Below the pieces are notes generated by a model. It was given only the letters and a program-made list of their open reading frames with translations, was not told where the DNA came from and made no database searches. DNA of 64,000 bases from Spirosoma aerolatum. GTDB lineage: Bacteria > Bacteroidota > Bacteroidia > Cytophagales > Spirosomataceae. A program made the translations under genes and the position numbers. The stretch's first letter is position 1; every line of letters starts with the position of its first letter. Positions 1 to 8,267 of this stretch are shown in pieces. The DNA lies in NCBI RefSeq assembly GCF_002056795.1, contig NZ_CP020104.1, positions 1,499,001-1,563,000 on the forward strand, read 5' to 3'.

Positions 1-557
1 AACTGGACAAAGTACTGGTTGCCAGTAGTGCCATCATTCCTATATTCGGATTTACGGATTGGTACTACCCGCTCACGAACGTATTGCTGTATGCCGACCG
101 ATTCAATGCGGATTATCAGACAGAGGGCGATAATCGGATGATACTGGGCATGGTAGGTGAAGGGGGGGCCTTACAAAGTACAATGGTTTTATCGAAACCA
201 GCTTTGCATGAAGGGTTCACTAACAAAACCAGCAAGGGAAACACAGGTATCCATGAGTTTGTGCATCTGCTGGATAAAGTTGATGGGGCTACCGATGGGT
301 TACCGGAATATCTGCTGGAAAAAGACCACATTAAACCGTGGTTGCTGCTCATTCATAAAAGTATTCACGACATCAGGGCCAATCGGTCGGACATTGATCC
401 GTATGGCATTACAAACGAAGCGGAGTTCTTTGCCGTTGTATCGGAGTATTTTTTCAAACGGCCTGATCTACTACAGGAAAAGCACCCGGCCTTGTTTGCC
501 CGGCTGGAAGAAATCTTTCATCAGAATCCACTCGCTAATGATAAGACAGTAAGCTGA
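1..557 (+). CDS. MtfA/M90-family zinc peptidase, 5' end cut off
   Basis: The frame is open from base 3, so this is the C-terminal part of a longer protein; the TTG at 84 is internal. The peptide contains the zinc-peptidase signature HEFVHLLD near position 240-265, followed downstream by an EAEFFAVVSEYFF segment and a C-terminal helix. This order (DWYYPL, then LLYADRF, HExxH-LD, then EFFAVxSEYFF) is typical of the MtfA/Peptidase_M90 family, whose E. coli member is a zinc aminopeptidase that binds the Mlc repressor. Whether this protein has any regulatory partner cannot be seen; in Bacteroidota a generic cytoplasmic peptidase role is safer. Family call is firm, function moderate. Confidence 0.85.
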   Translation, partial: LDKVLVASSAIIPIFGFTDWYYPLTNVLLYADRFNADYQTEGDNRMILGMVGEGGALQSTMVLSKPALHEGFTNKTSKGNTGIHEFVHLLDKVDGATDGLPEYLLEKDHIKPWLLLIHKSIHDIRANRSDIDPYGITNEAEFFAVVSEYFFKRPDLLQEKHPALFARLEEIFHQNPLANDKTVS

Positions 558-625
558 GTAGAAACGGGTAAATACAACCGATTGGCGGCTTATGGTAACG
601 CATATAAACCCGTCGCTATTTTCTC

Positions 626-1417
626 ATGAAACTCGTTGTTGTGAAGTCATCCACGATTCGTCAGGCTCTTTTACTCACCGCATTGACTGGCCTAGTGCTG
701 ACAAAGGCGCTGGCGCAGATTGGCGTTGGAGCCAAACCTATCAAAGGAGCCGAAGTGCTCTTTGACGGTTCCCGGAAAATGCTCGATGAAAAATGGACGT
801 ACTGGGAAGGCCCACGATTGGCGGCCACGTTGCCCATCAAATGGAAAATAGAGAAAGATCCAGCCGGACCCGGTACAGTTATGAATACCAACGACCCTGC
901 GGCTGCGGGAGGGAAATATGGTTCTGCCGATATTGTTACGAAAGAGACCTTCCGCGATTTCCGACTGCATATCGAGTTTTACATCAGCAAACCTGGTGGC
1001 AATAGTGGGGTGTATTTGCAGAATCGTTACGAAATTCAGGTGCTGGATGGCGACTCCACCAGTCATGGCCTGGCGGCTGTGATCAACGAAACGCCATCAC
1101 CGTATTATGCGTACAACGGCGTCGGGAAGTGGAATGCGTATGATATTCAGTTTCGGGCCGCTCGATTTGAGAATGGCAAGCGGGTCGAACCGGCTATGGT
1201 GACCATGTACTTCAACGGTAAGAAAGTGCATAGCAATCAGAAAATCAGCCAGGTATGGGGTGGGCCTAATTCGGGTATCGACGGGGGCAACGATGGCGGC
1301 AAGGGCATTACCGATACCCCCGGCGGCTTAAAACTTCAGGCTGAAGGCCACGACGTATTTTACCGTAATATCTGGATCAAGCCCCTGGATCTGAAAGCCT
1401 CGAATACGGATTTTTGA
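626..1417 (+). CDS. Secreted DUF1080 protein (3-keto-disaccharide hydrolase family)
   Basis: A 263-residue protein with an N-terminal signal peptide ending near LAQ, then a single DUF1080 concanavalin-like fold. Visible family landmarks are the LFDG start, the FRDFRLHIEFYI strand, GGNSGVYLQNRYEIQVLD around residues 125-150, and the closing strand VFYRNIWIKPL. DUF1080 proteins in Bacteroidota are exported and several act on 3-keto-glycosides or related sugars; the substrate here is not evident. It stands alone, 68 bp after the peptidase gene and before an unrelated membrane protein. The ATG at 626 is chosen because it begins a good signal peptide. Confidence 0.88.
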   Translation: MKLVVVKSSTIRQALLLTALTGLVLTKALAQIGVGAKPIKGAEVLFDGSRKMLDEKWTYWEGPRLAATLPIKWKIEKDPAGPGTVMNTNDPAAAGGKYGSADIVTKETFRDFRLHIEFYISKPGGNSGVYLQNRYEIQVLDGDSTSHGLAAVINETPSPYYAYNGVGKWNAYDIQFRAARFENGKRVEPAMVTMYFNGKKVHSNQKISQVWGGPNSGIDGGNDGGKGITDTPGGLKLQAEGHDVFYRNIWIKPLDLKASNTDF

Positions 1418-1575
1418 TTAGTACGAATAGCGAAACTATTGGCTGTTCATTTTGCCGATCAATAATTCGATTATCTAACCGAATACACAAAACTGCTTGG
1501 TAGGCCAGCGTGAGCAATAGTAGGTTTGGGGGTTAAAATAATCTTACCTCATTGTGAACCAGAAGCTTGCTATTT

Positions 1576-2043
1576 ATGGATTTAGATAAAATCAAGTATG
1601 TTTTTTTAGGGCTCTTTGCGTTGCTGGGTACTGTTTTCCTGATTGTGGCCTACATGACGTGGCAATCGACGCAGCAGATTGTGAAAACGGGGATTGAAAC
1701 GAAAGGGATGGTTATCGGTAGCCATTACAATCATGACAGTCAGGGCCGGAGGACCAATTCGCAGGCGCCGGTTATTCAGTTTACAACTCAGCAGGGCCAG
1801 TCCATTACCTACTACTCCAACACCTACACATCGCCCCCAAGCTTTACCGTTGGCGAACGCGTTACACTTTGGTATCGGCCCAATAACCCGCAGGAAGATA
1901 TTGTCCTGGAAGGTGTAGATGGCTGGATTTTGCCGGCTGTGTTTGGTTTGCTGGGTGTTGTATTCTCACTGATTGGCTATCCTCTGCTAATTATGTCCTT
2001 GCGGAAAGATGGACGAATAAAAGCCGTATCGCAGGGTTTTTAG
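1576..2043 (+). CDS. DUF3592-type membrane protein
   Basis: A protein of about 155 residues with one N-terminal membrane helix (VFLGLFALLGTVFLIV), an extracytoplasmic domain of some 80 residues and a second helix near residues 115-140. The central domain has the DUF3592 pattern: an ETKGMVIG strand, PVIQFTTQQGQ, and VTLWYRPNNPQ preceding the second helix. No enzymatic role is known for this family. The ATG at 1576 (MDLDKIK) is preferred over the TTG at 1567, which adds only three residues. Monocistronic as far as can be seen. Confidence 0.78.
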   Translation: MDLDKIKYVFLGLFALLGTVFLIVAYMTWQSTQQIVKTGIETKGMVIGSHYNHDSQGRRTNSQAPVIQFTTQQGQSITYYSNTYTSPPSFTVGERVTLWYRPNNPQEDIVLEGVDGWILPAVFGLLGVVFSLIGYPLLIMSLRKDGRIKAVSQGF

Positions 2044-2229
2044 GCTTTCTGGTATCATTTTAAAGGGTGTGCTTTTAGGCGATATACAAGTAGTGGACCC
2101 TATAAAAGGCAGGGCGCAGAGATGCGCTGGAAGGTTGCCGCAATCGACCCGTTTATTGCCGCATTTGCCCTCCTCGCTTCTCGGGCTTTCAGGGTATTTT
2201 TGTTACGTAAACATCAAATACAACTCCGT

Positions 2230-2664
2230 ATGGCAACGAAAATCTTTGTAAACCTGCCCGTTAAAAACCTGCAAAAGTCCGTCGAATTCTTCACACAAGT
2301 GGGGTATACATTCAACCCACAGTTTACGGATCAGAACGGTACCTGTATGATTATCAGCGATGATATCTATGTGATGCTGCTCGTAGAGCCGTTTTTTCAG
2401 GGCTTTACCAAAAAAGAAATCGTAGATACCTCAAAAGCTGCCGAGGCAATTCTCTGCCTATCGGCCGAAAGCCGCGAGGGTGTCGATGAACTGGTGCGTA
2501 AAGCCGTTGCAGCTGGTGCCACCACACCCGGCGAGGCCGATGATCAGGGTTTTATGTACAGCCACGGCTATCAGGACCTGGACGGTCATTTGTGGGAGAT
2601 TATTTACATGGATCCCAGCGCTATTAACAAGGAGCAGCCAGCCGCCGAAGCCAGTGTTTCATGA
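2230..2664 (+). CDS. VOC-family (glyoxalase/bleomycin-resistance fold) protein
   Basis: A 144-residue VOC protein with the paired beta-alpha-beta-beta-beta modules of this fold: FVNLPVKNLQKSVEFF at the N terminus and the closing GYQDLDGHLWEIIYMD. The DPxGHxWE-like ending carries the usual C-terminal metal-ligand glutamate. It most resembles the small PhnB/YaeR-like VOC proteins that lack an assigned substrate. The ATG at 2230 (MATKIF) is the correct start; the open frame extends back to 2122 but that extension is not family-like. A long symmetric hairpin follows the stop. Confidence 0.85.
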   Translation: MATKIFVNLPVKNLQKSVEFFTQVGYTFNPQFTDQNGTCMIISDDIYVMLLVEPFFQGFTKKEIVDTSKAAEAILCLSAESREGVDELVRKAVAAGATTPGEADDQGFMYSHGYQDLDGHLWEIIYMDPSAINKEQPAAEASVS

Positions 2665-2701
2665 GCGAATCGCATCCGGTGCATCCATGCCGATTCCCTA
2701 T

Positions 2702-2747
2702 ACACTAAACTCCCCTGACCAGCATCTTGGTCAGGGGAGTTTAGTGT
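2702..2747. terminator. Bidirectional hairpin terminator, 19-bp perfect stem
   Basis: Arms 2702-2720 and 2729-2747 are perfectly complementary with an 8-nt loop. It lies between the convergent VOC gene and the small minus-strand gene, and the right arm ends on the first base of the latter's stop codon complement. No long T run follows on either strand, so it is a stem-dominated terminator candidate. Confidence 0.75.
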
Positions 2748-3049
2748 TAACTTTCAACAAATTCTTTATCTTCCAGAATCTGCACAACTTCAATAAGTGA
2801 TTCAGTTTCGAGGTCATCCCAGGTGAAGATCTCATCAATCTTATTGTCAATAATATACGCTAATCCCTGTTCTGTGATCGCATTTAATTCCTGACCTTCG
2901 TATTCCCATTCTTCGGTCAGGGCGGCTTCGGTCATTACCTCGCCATGTTGATTGGTTACATTCGCACGATACAATTGGCTAATCATTGTTTTGATTTTTG
3001 TCCGGAAATCTTCGAGTTCTTCCAGCAGCGTCGATGTGCTCTTTTTCAT
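2747..3049 (-). CDS. Small acidic protein of unknown function
   Basis: A 100-residue, strongly acidic, soluble protein. It starts with a short basic segment (MKKSTSTLLEELEDF), is helical in character with many Glu/Asp, and has no signal peptide, membrane helix or cysteine. I do not recognise a family. It is transcribed toward the VOC gene and ends in the shared hairpin; upstream it is divergent from the MFS gene across 185 bp. Clean codon usage and an isolated position support a real gene. Confidence 0.65.
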   Translation of the reverse strand: MKKSTSTLLEELEDFRTKIKTMISQLYRANVTNQHGEVMTEAALTEEWEYEGQELNAITEQGLAYIIDNKIDEIFTWDDLETESLIEVVQILEDKEFVES

Positions 3050-3234
3050 AGTCGTTTTTAAAGGTTGATTGTGAATGACTTATTTTGGTGAGTTGTCCCT
3101 TAGACGGGCTGCTGTAGGAATAGTCTCATACTGCTCTGCATTATTTTCTATCTTTTAATTTGAGTGCAGACAGAGGATGCAGGAATTCGTGTAGATTGGC
3201 TCTGCGCTGGCGAAAATTTGATAAAACAGGTATC

Positions 3235-4551
3235 ATGAAAACATTTTATGCCGTCTTAGTAAATTCACTGACGGCTTCGCTGACCAATAACTCGGTGTGG
3301 TTTGCGGTTACGTTTTGGGTGTATCTGGAAACCAAGTCGGTAGTGGCAACGTCCGTCATGGCAGGGATTTATTCGGGTACGGTGGCACTGTCGGGCTTTT
3401 TTCTGGGCTCTCTGGTCGATCGGTACAAGAAAAAGCGAGCGATGTTACTCTCGAGTATAGCATCGCTTGGGTTGTATGCGCTTGCCCTGACTAGTTATAT
3501 AATGACTCCCCAATCGACATTTACGAATCCATCCAGCCCTATTCTCTGGGTATTTGTGGTGATGTCGCTGATGGGCGCAATTGCCGGAAATATTCGCTCG
3601 ATTGCCTTGTCGACGCTGGTTACCGTGTTGATTTCAGAAGAAGGTCGAGATAAAGCCAATGGACTGGTCGGAACAGCCAACGGGGTATCGTTTCTGGTGG
3701 CATCGATCTTCAGTGGATTGATTATCGGATTTTTGGGCGTTTTCTGGATGCTTGTGCTGGCTATTGGGCTTACCCTCCTGGCGGCTATTCATTTAGTTTC
3801 GCTTACTATCCCCGAGTCTGGAATTGCCCACGTTGAAGGCCAAACCAAACACATCGATATTCCCGGAACGATACGGGTTTTGCAAGACAGTCAGGGGTTG
3901 TTTGCGCTGATCTTTTTCAACATGTTCAACAACTTCCTGGGTGGGGTATTTATGTCGCTGATGGATGCGTATGGGCTGTCGTTGGTGTCGGTACAAACGT
4001 GGGGTATTCTGTGGGGCGTACTGAGCCTGGGTTTCATTATGGGCGGGTTGGCTGTAGCTCGGGTTGGTTTAGGTAGCAGGCCACTTCGAACCTTGTTTAT
4101 CAGCAATATCGTTATGTGGACGCTCTGCGTTTTCTTCACCATTCAGGCGTCGATTGTTTTGTTGGCGATTGGTATGTTTACCTATCTGTGCCTGATTCCG
4201 GTTGTTGAAGCGGCTGAGCAAACGATATTGCAGAAACTGGTGCCGCCCGAACGGCAGGGACGCGTATTCGGCTTTGCGCAAAGTGTAGAGGAAGCGGCAT
4301 CGCCCATCACTGCCTTTATGATTGGGCCTATTGCGCAGTATATTTTCATTCCGTTTATGACCACCGGCGCGGGCGTTGATCTGATCGGTGGCTGGTTTGG
4401 TACAGGGAAAGACCGTGGACTAGCACTTTTGTTTACTGTAACAGGGCTGATTGGCCTGTTGATTACCATACTGGCCATGCGTTCCCGAGCGTATCGGCTG
4501 TTGTCGGAAAACTATCAAAACCAGGCGGCCGAATCAGTTGTAGAAGGGTAA
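3235..4551 (+). CDS. MFS efflux-type transporter
   Basis: A 438-residue integral membrane protein with about 12 hydrophobic segments. After TM2 it carries the MFS signature loop GSLVDRYKKKRAM (residues about 60-72), and a second-half motif PPERQGRVFGFAQSVEEAASP after TM10, typical of the drug/macrolide-efflux branch (MFS_3/EntS-like). The ATG at 3235 (MKTFYAVLVNS) is preferred; the open frame upstream to 3160 is polar and unlike the family. Exported substrate unknown. No partner genes; the next gene is 190 bp away behind a palindromic operator-like site. Confidence 0.85.
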   Translation: MKTFYAVLVNSLTASLTNNSVWFAVTFWVYLETKSVVATSVMAGIYSGTVALSGFFLGSLVDRYKKKRAMLLSSIASLGLYALALTSYIMTPQSTFTNPSSPILWVFVVMSLMGAIAGNIRSIALSTLVTVLISEEGRDKANGLVGTANGVSFLVASIFSGLIIGFLGVFWMLVLAIGLTLLAAIHLVSLTIPESGIAHVEGQTKHIDIPGTIRVLQDSQGLFALIFFNMFNNFLGGVFMSLMDAYGLSLVSVQTWGILWGVLSLGFIMGGLAVARVGLGSRPLRTLFISNIVMWTLCVFFTIQASIVLLAIGMFTYLCLIPVVEAAEQTILQKLVPPERQGRVFGFAQSVEEAASPITAFMIGPIAQYIFIPFMTTGAGVDLIGGWFGTGKDRGLALLFTVTGLIGLLITILAMRSRAYRLLSENYQNQAAESVVEG

Positions 4552-4621
4552 CCTTACCATTTATCCAATGATAGCTCCGTTAAAGGATACCTCTTTTCAT
4601 CGCATTTGTGACATTCGCTAT

Positions 4622-4639
4622 CTTGTTAACGTTAACAAG
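4622..4639. promoter_or_regulatory. Perfect 18-bp palindrome, LacI-type operator candidate
   Basis: The sequence cttgttaacgttaacaag is a spacerless perfect palindrome centred on CG, the form seen in LacI/GalR-family operators. It sits 104 bp upstream of the M61 peptidase start and 71 bp after the MFS stop, so it could control the peptidase. No LacI-type regulator gene lies in the window. Confidence 0.45.
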
Positions 4640-4742
4640 TTTTAGCAAACGACCAATACCAAATCAAACCGTGAAAGAGGTTATAGATGAGTAGGTCAAG
4701 TCATCATAAATCGTCCTTCATCCATCGAGAATAGTAAAGTAC

Positions 4743-6539
4743 ATGAAGATCGTACGCCTTTTGCTTCTGGCTATTGCAGCCCTGTTTTTTCAATCAGCCA
4801 TTGCCGACCCAACTACGCCCTTACGCTATGAGGTTAACCTCAATGACCGGGCCGACGACCAGTTTAAGGTAACCCTGCACGTCAGCGGCTTAACCGATGG
4901 CAATGCCATTTATCAATTTGCGTCTACCGCACCCGGAACCTATCAGGTTATGGATATTGGTCGCTATGTTCGGTCGTTCAAAGCCTTTGACGCCAAAGGG
5001 CGCGAGGTGAAAACAGAACAGATTTCGACCAATCAGTGGAAATTGGACAAACCCGCTCAGGTTCGGACGGTTCAGTATAACATTGCCGAAACCTGGGATA
5101 CGCCCGTCAATGAGCACAAACCCTATAATATGTGTGGTACTTCCATCGAGCAGGATCACGTACTCATCAATGGACAGGGCGTATTCGGCTATCCAACAGG
5201 GATGCAGGCAACTCCTATAGAAGTTAAACTTAACTACCCAACCGATTGGGCGGTAGGTACAGCGCTGGAAAAAAACGACAAAGGAAATTTCGTAGCCGCC
5301 AACTACGACCGGATTGTCGATTCGCCGATTTTGCTGGGCCGCTTGACTAAAGCGAGTACTACAGTGGCCGGAGCTCAGGTGGATGTGTATACCTACTCGA
5401 AAACCGATAAGATCAAGTCGGATCAGTTACTGAACAATATGCAGGCGATGCTCACGGCAGCCGGGAAGTTCCTGAAACAGTTACCCGTAAAACGCTACAC
5501 GTTTCTGTATCACTTCGAAGATCAGGACTGGGGGGCCTGGGAGCATTCGTACAGTTCGGAATACGTGATTCGGGAAGAGGAGTTCTCGAAGAAGCTGGCC
5601 GATAACATGACCTCCATTGCGGCTCACGAATTTTTCCATGTGGTTACGCCACTGAACATCCACAGTGAGATCATTCAGCAGTTTAATTTCGTAACCCCTA
5701 CACCGTCAGAACATTTGTGGTTGTACGAAGGCGTAACCGAATGGGCCAGCGATGCTATGCAATTGCGGGATAAGCTGATCGACCTGCCAACCTACCTGAA
5801 TGAGCAAACGCAGAAAATCCTTTACGATAAAAGCCTCGACACCACGTATAGCCTGAGCAAACTGGGGCTGACCTGTTATACCGACGAAGGACAGCGACAG
5901 TACGGCAATATTTACGCCCGTGGGGCACTGGTAGCCGGTTTGCTTGACATCCGTTTGCTGGAGTTGTCGAACGGAACGCGGGGGCTACGTGAATTGATCA
6001 ACGAACTAGCCACGGAATATGGGCCGAATAGAGCGTTTCCTGAGAAAGATTTCTTCGATCTGTTCGCGAAAAAGACGTATCCTGAGATTGCGGATTTCTT
6101 CAATCGCTATGTGAAAGCTGCCGAGCCGTTGCCGTTTAAAGAGTATTACGGTAAACTGGGCATTAACTATATTCCAGCTATGGCTTCCGAAGAGAAAATT
6201 CCTACGCTGGGCATGAAGGCATCATTTAACGGGTCGAAGTTTGTATTGTCGAAAGTGCCGGAAGCACTGCAAAAGGTGGGTATCCAGGAAAATGACGAGT
6301 GGGTTGCCTTCAATGGCACGGCGGTAAATATGGATAATGTCGCGAAGATTCAGGCTGATATAAAACAGTTGAAAGCGGGTGATCCCTACAAAATTACTAT
6401 TCGTCGGAATGGCCAGGATAGTACGGTTGACGCGGCCATGCAGGAAAAGGCAAACATCAAACAGTTCGTTTTCGAGGTCGATCCACAGGCTACCCCACAA
6501 CAAGTGCAACTTCGTGAAGTCTGGATGAGGAACCTGTAA
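4743..6539 (+). CDS. Secreted M61-family metallopeptidase with PDZ domain
   Basis: A 598-residue protein with an N-terminal signal peptide ending near residue 21 (SAIA-D). An N-terminal beta-rich M61 domain precedes the catalytic domain, where HEFFH (His295, His299) and LYEGVTEW (Glu329) give the zinc ligands and general base of the glycyl-aminopeptidase family. Residues from about 490 onward (MKASFNGSKFVLSKVPE, then GIQENDEWVAFNGTAV) form a PDZ-like domain, as usual for bacterial M61 enzymes. It likely trims peptides in the periplasm. It is monocistronic, followed by a strong terminator, with an operator-like palindrome upstream. Confidence 0.92.
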   Translation: MKIVRLLLLAIAALFFQSAIADPTTPLRYEVNLNDRADDQFKVTLHVSGLTDGNAIYQFASTAPGTYQVMDIGRYVRSFKAFDAKGREVKTEQISTNQWKLDKPAQVRTVQYNIAETWDTPVNEHKPYNMCGTSIEQDHVLINGQGVFGYPTGMQATPIEVKLNYPTDWAVGTALEKNDKGNFVAANYDRIVDSPILLGRLTKASTTVAGAQVDVYTYSKTDKIKSDQLLNNMQAMLTAAGKFLKQLPVKRYTFLYHFEDQDWGAWEHSYSSEYVIREEEFSKKLADNMTSIAAHEFFHVVTPLNIHSEIIQQFNFVTPTPSEHLWLYEGVTEWASDAMQLRDKLIDLPTYLNEQTQKILYDKSLDTTYSLSKLGLTCYTDEGQRQYGNIYARGALVAGLLDIRLLELSNGTRGLRELINELATEYGPNRAFPEKDFFDLFAKKTYPEIADFFNRYVKAAEPLPFKEYYGKLGINYIPAMASEEKIPTLGMKASFNGSKFVLSKVPEALQKVGIQENDEWVAFNGTAVNMDNVAKIQADIKQLKAGDPYKITIRRNGQDSTVDAAMQEKANIKQFVFEVDPQATPQQVQLREVWMRNL

Positions 6540-6559
6540 GAAAAGCACCCCATTCACTT

Positions 6560-6603
6560 GTCGCCGGATCTGCTCATGTTGAGCAGATCCGGCGACTTTT
6601 TTT
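6560..6603 (+). terminator. Rho-independent terminator after M61 gene
   Basis: A 16-bp perfect stem (6560-6575 with 6581-6596), 5-nt loop and a run of seven T. It begins 21 bp after the M61 stop. The following stretch 6604-6853 shows no gene. Confidence 0.92.
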
Positions 6604-6853
6604 CAGCCGTTGTTCATCTGCGATTGTATCACGGATGGCTGAGGTTCGCATCTGTAATGCAGCCATTAGTCGCTTCATAGACGCGGATCTTACGCATCCG
6701 CAATACAATTGCAGACGAACAGTTCTGGGTATGTGGGCGAAGTATATCTGATTAAACCTTTAGGTATTGAGATCGTCTTACAGAAAACAATGACGTAATC
6801 GTCTGGGTTATTTGGAAATTAATATCCATCGTATTCATTAAACAGAAACCGTT

Positions 6854-7564
6854 ATGAAAACCATACATCAGATTGTTGCCCTGGTTGGGTTGGCAGTCAT
6901 ACCATTCAATCAGTTTGCTGAAGCCCAGGCCGTGAAAGGGTGGGGCTCAGGCACAAAAGGGGCGGTCATTGGCGCGGGTGCTGGTGCCGCTCTGGGAGCC
7001 ATTATCAATAAACAAAATCGCGTTGTGGGCGGTGTAGTTGGTGGCGTGGCGGGTGGTGCCGCTGGATACGCCATTGGTAAAAAAGCAAAACGACGCTGGA
7101 GCCCGCAAGCAAAAGGAACAGCTATCGGTGTGGGTGCCGGTGCCGCTGCCGGGGCCATTATCAACAAACGGAACCGGGCTGTTGGGGGTGTCATTGGTGG
7201 GGTAGCCGGAGGGGCTGCCGGTTATGCCATCGGTAAACATATCGACAATAAGCGAAAAGCAGAAGCCGCCCGGATTGCTGCGGCCGAACGGGCTGCGGCT
7301 CAGAAAGCAGCTGCTGACCGCGCAGCCGCCAACCATGCTGAGCAGGCCAGAGCTGTGGCTCAGAAAACAGCTCCGGCAACAACCCAGACCGTTAGACCGG
7401 GTATGGAAGCTGTAGCAGGCGCTCAGGGACAGCCCGTTAGTCTGGTCGATACAACGCAGGTAGTCGCTTCTTATATACTTAAGTCGGGTTTTCTGCCCAA
7501 TGATACCTACGGAGATCCTGCATCGCCGTATCCTACCTCCGAATATCGTCGGAAAAGCTGGTAG
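6854..7564 (+). CDS. Glycine-zipper protein with duplicated zipper and Ala-rich coiled coil
   Basis: A 236-residue exported protein: signal peptide (residues 1-25, ending AEAQA), then two tandem copies of a glycine-zipper unit of about 48 residues. Each copy runs KGxxIGxGAGAAxGAIINKxNRxVGGVxGGVAGGAAGYAIGK in outline, at about residues 35-77 and 83-125. A lysine/alanine-rich helical segment (130-175) and a Pro/Tyr-rich tail follow. Glycine-zipper repeats pack helices in membranes; YMGG-like proteins of this type are envelope-associated and often stress-linked. The near identity of the two copies points to a recent internal duplication. Specific function unknown. Confidence 0.78.
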   Translation: MKTIHQIVALVGLAVIPFNQFAEAQAVKGWGSGTKGAVIGAGAGAALGAIINKQNRVVGGVVGGVAGGAAGYAIGKKAKRRWSPQAKGTAIGVGAGAAAGAIINKRNRAVGGVIGGVAGGAAGYAIGKHIDNKRKAEAARIAAAERAAAQKAAADRAAANHAEQARAVAQKTAPATTQTVRPGMEAVAGAQGQPVSLVDTTQVVASYILKSGFLPNDTYGDPASPYPTSEYRRKSW

Positions 7565-7744
7565 GCTTTCTTCAAAAACAGTAGAGCAGGGTTAGGAGTT
7601 GTCAGAAAAGGCCAGCTCCTAACCAAGTTCGGTTATGCCTAATTCATTGGAAATAGGCAGTTTACAGGGTCATGTACGTAGCTGCCAGGCATAGTTGGTC
7701 AGCCAGCGTACCTGATGCATCATTCACCTAAAAAACGTTATGTT

Positions 7745-8200
7745 ATGAAAGCTTTTAGTTGCGCACTGCTCGCAGTTGTGCTGTTCTCTTCCTGTTCGAA
7801 GTCCGGCGAAACGGTCAATATCCAGGAGCTTAATCGCCAGTTTATTAATGCCTGGAACGATAAAGATTCTTCCAAAATAATCTCCTTTCTGGCCGACGAT
7901 GCCCATTTTCTGCAAGGCAATACGCATTTCAAAGGGAAAGGCGAAGTAGCGGATAAATGGGTCCGCGAAACCTTACCTACTTTGTCTGATCTGAAAACGA
8001 ATGTGGTGAGTTCGGGCACCGATACACAAACTGCCTACGAAGCCGGCACCTTCTCGGTCGATGTGTTGCCGTTGGATCCAAAAGACCCCCATGCCTACGG
8101 CGAAGGAAATTATATTCTGCTCTGGAAAAAAGGGGCCGATAATACCTGGAAGCTCAGCTATGCCCAGCTTGAAGACTTACCGGTTCAGGTTAAAAATTAA
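7745..8200 (+). CDS. SnoaL/DUF4440-like lipoprotein
   Basis: A 151-residue lipoprotein: short signal sequence with a lipobox-like FSSC at residues 13-16, then an NTF2-like domain (INAWNDKDSSKIISFLADDAHFLQG) and a C-terminal NYILLWKKGADNTWKLSYAQ, the usual end of DUF4440/SnoaL-like proteins. Such domains bind small molecules or act as cyclases, but many exported members have no known ligand. The ATG at 7745 starts the signal peptide; the ATG-containing extension to 7715 is rejected. Confidence 0.75.
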   Translation: MKAFSCALLAVVLFSSCSKSGETVNIQELNRQFINAWNDKDSSKIISFLADDAHFLQGNTHFKGKGEVADKWVRETLPTLSDLKTNVVSSGTDTQTAYEAGTFSVDVLPLDPKDPHAYGEGNYILLWKKGADNTWKLSYAQLEDLPVQVKN

Positions 8201-8229
8201 GGATAGAGAGTTGGTGTGCTATTGACCTA

Positions 8230-8261
8230 AAGCTCCCGAACGTATAATCGTTCGGGAGCTT
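8230..8261. terminator. Bidirectional hairpin between convergent genes
   Basis: A perfect 13-bp stem (8230-8242 with 8249-8261) and 6-nt loop between the lipoprotein gene and the Bcr/CflA gene, which ends six bases later. It can serve both directions; flanking T runs are short. Confidence 0.75.
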
Positions 8262-8267
8262 GTCAAT

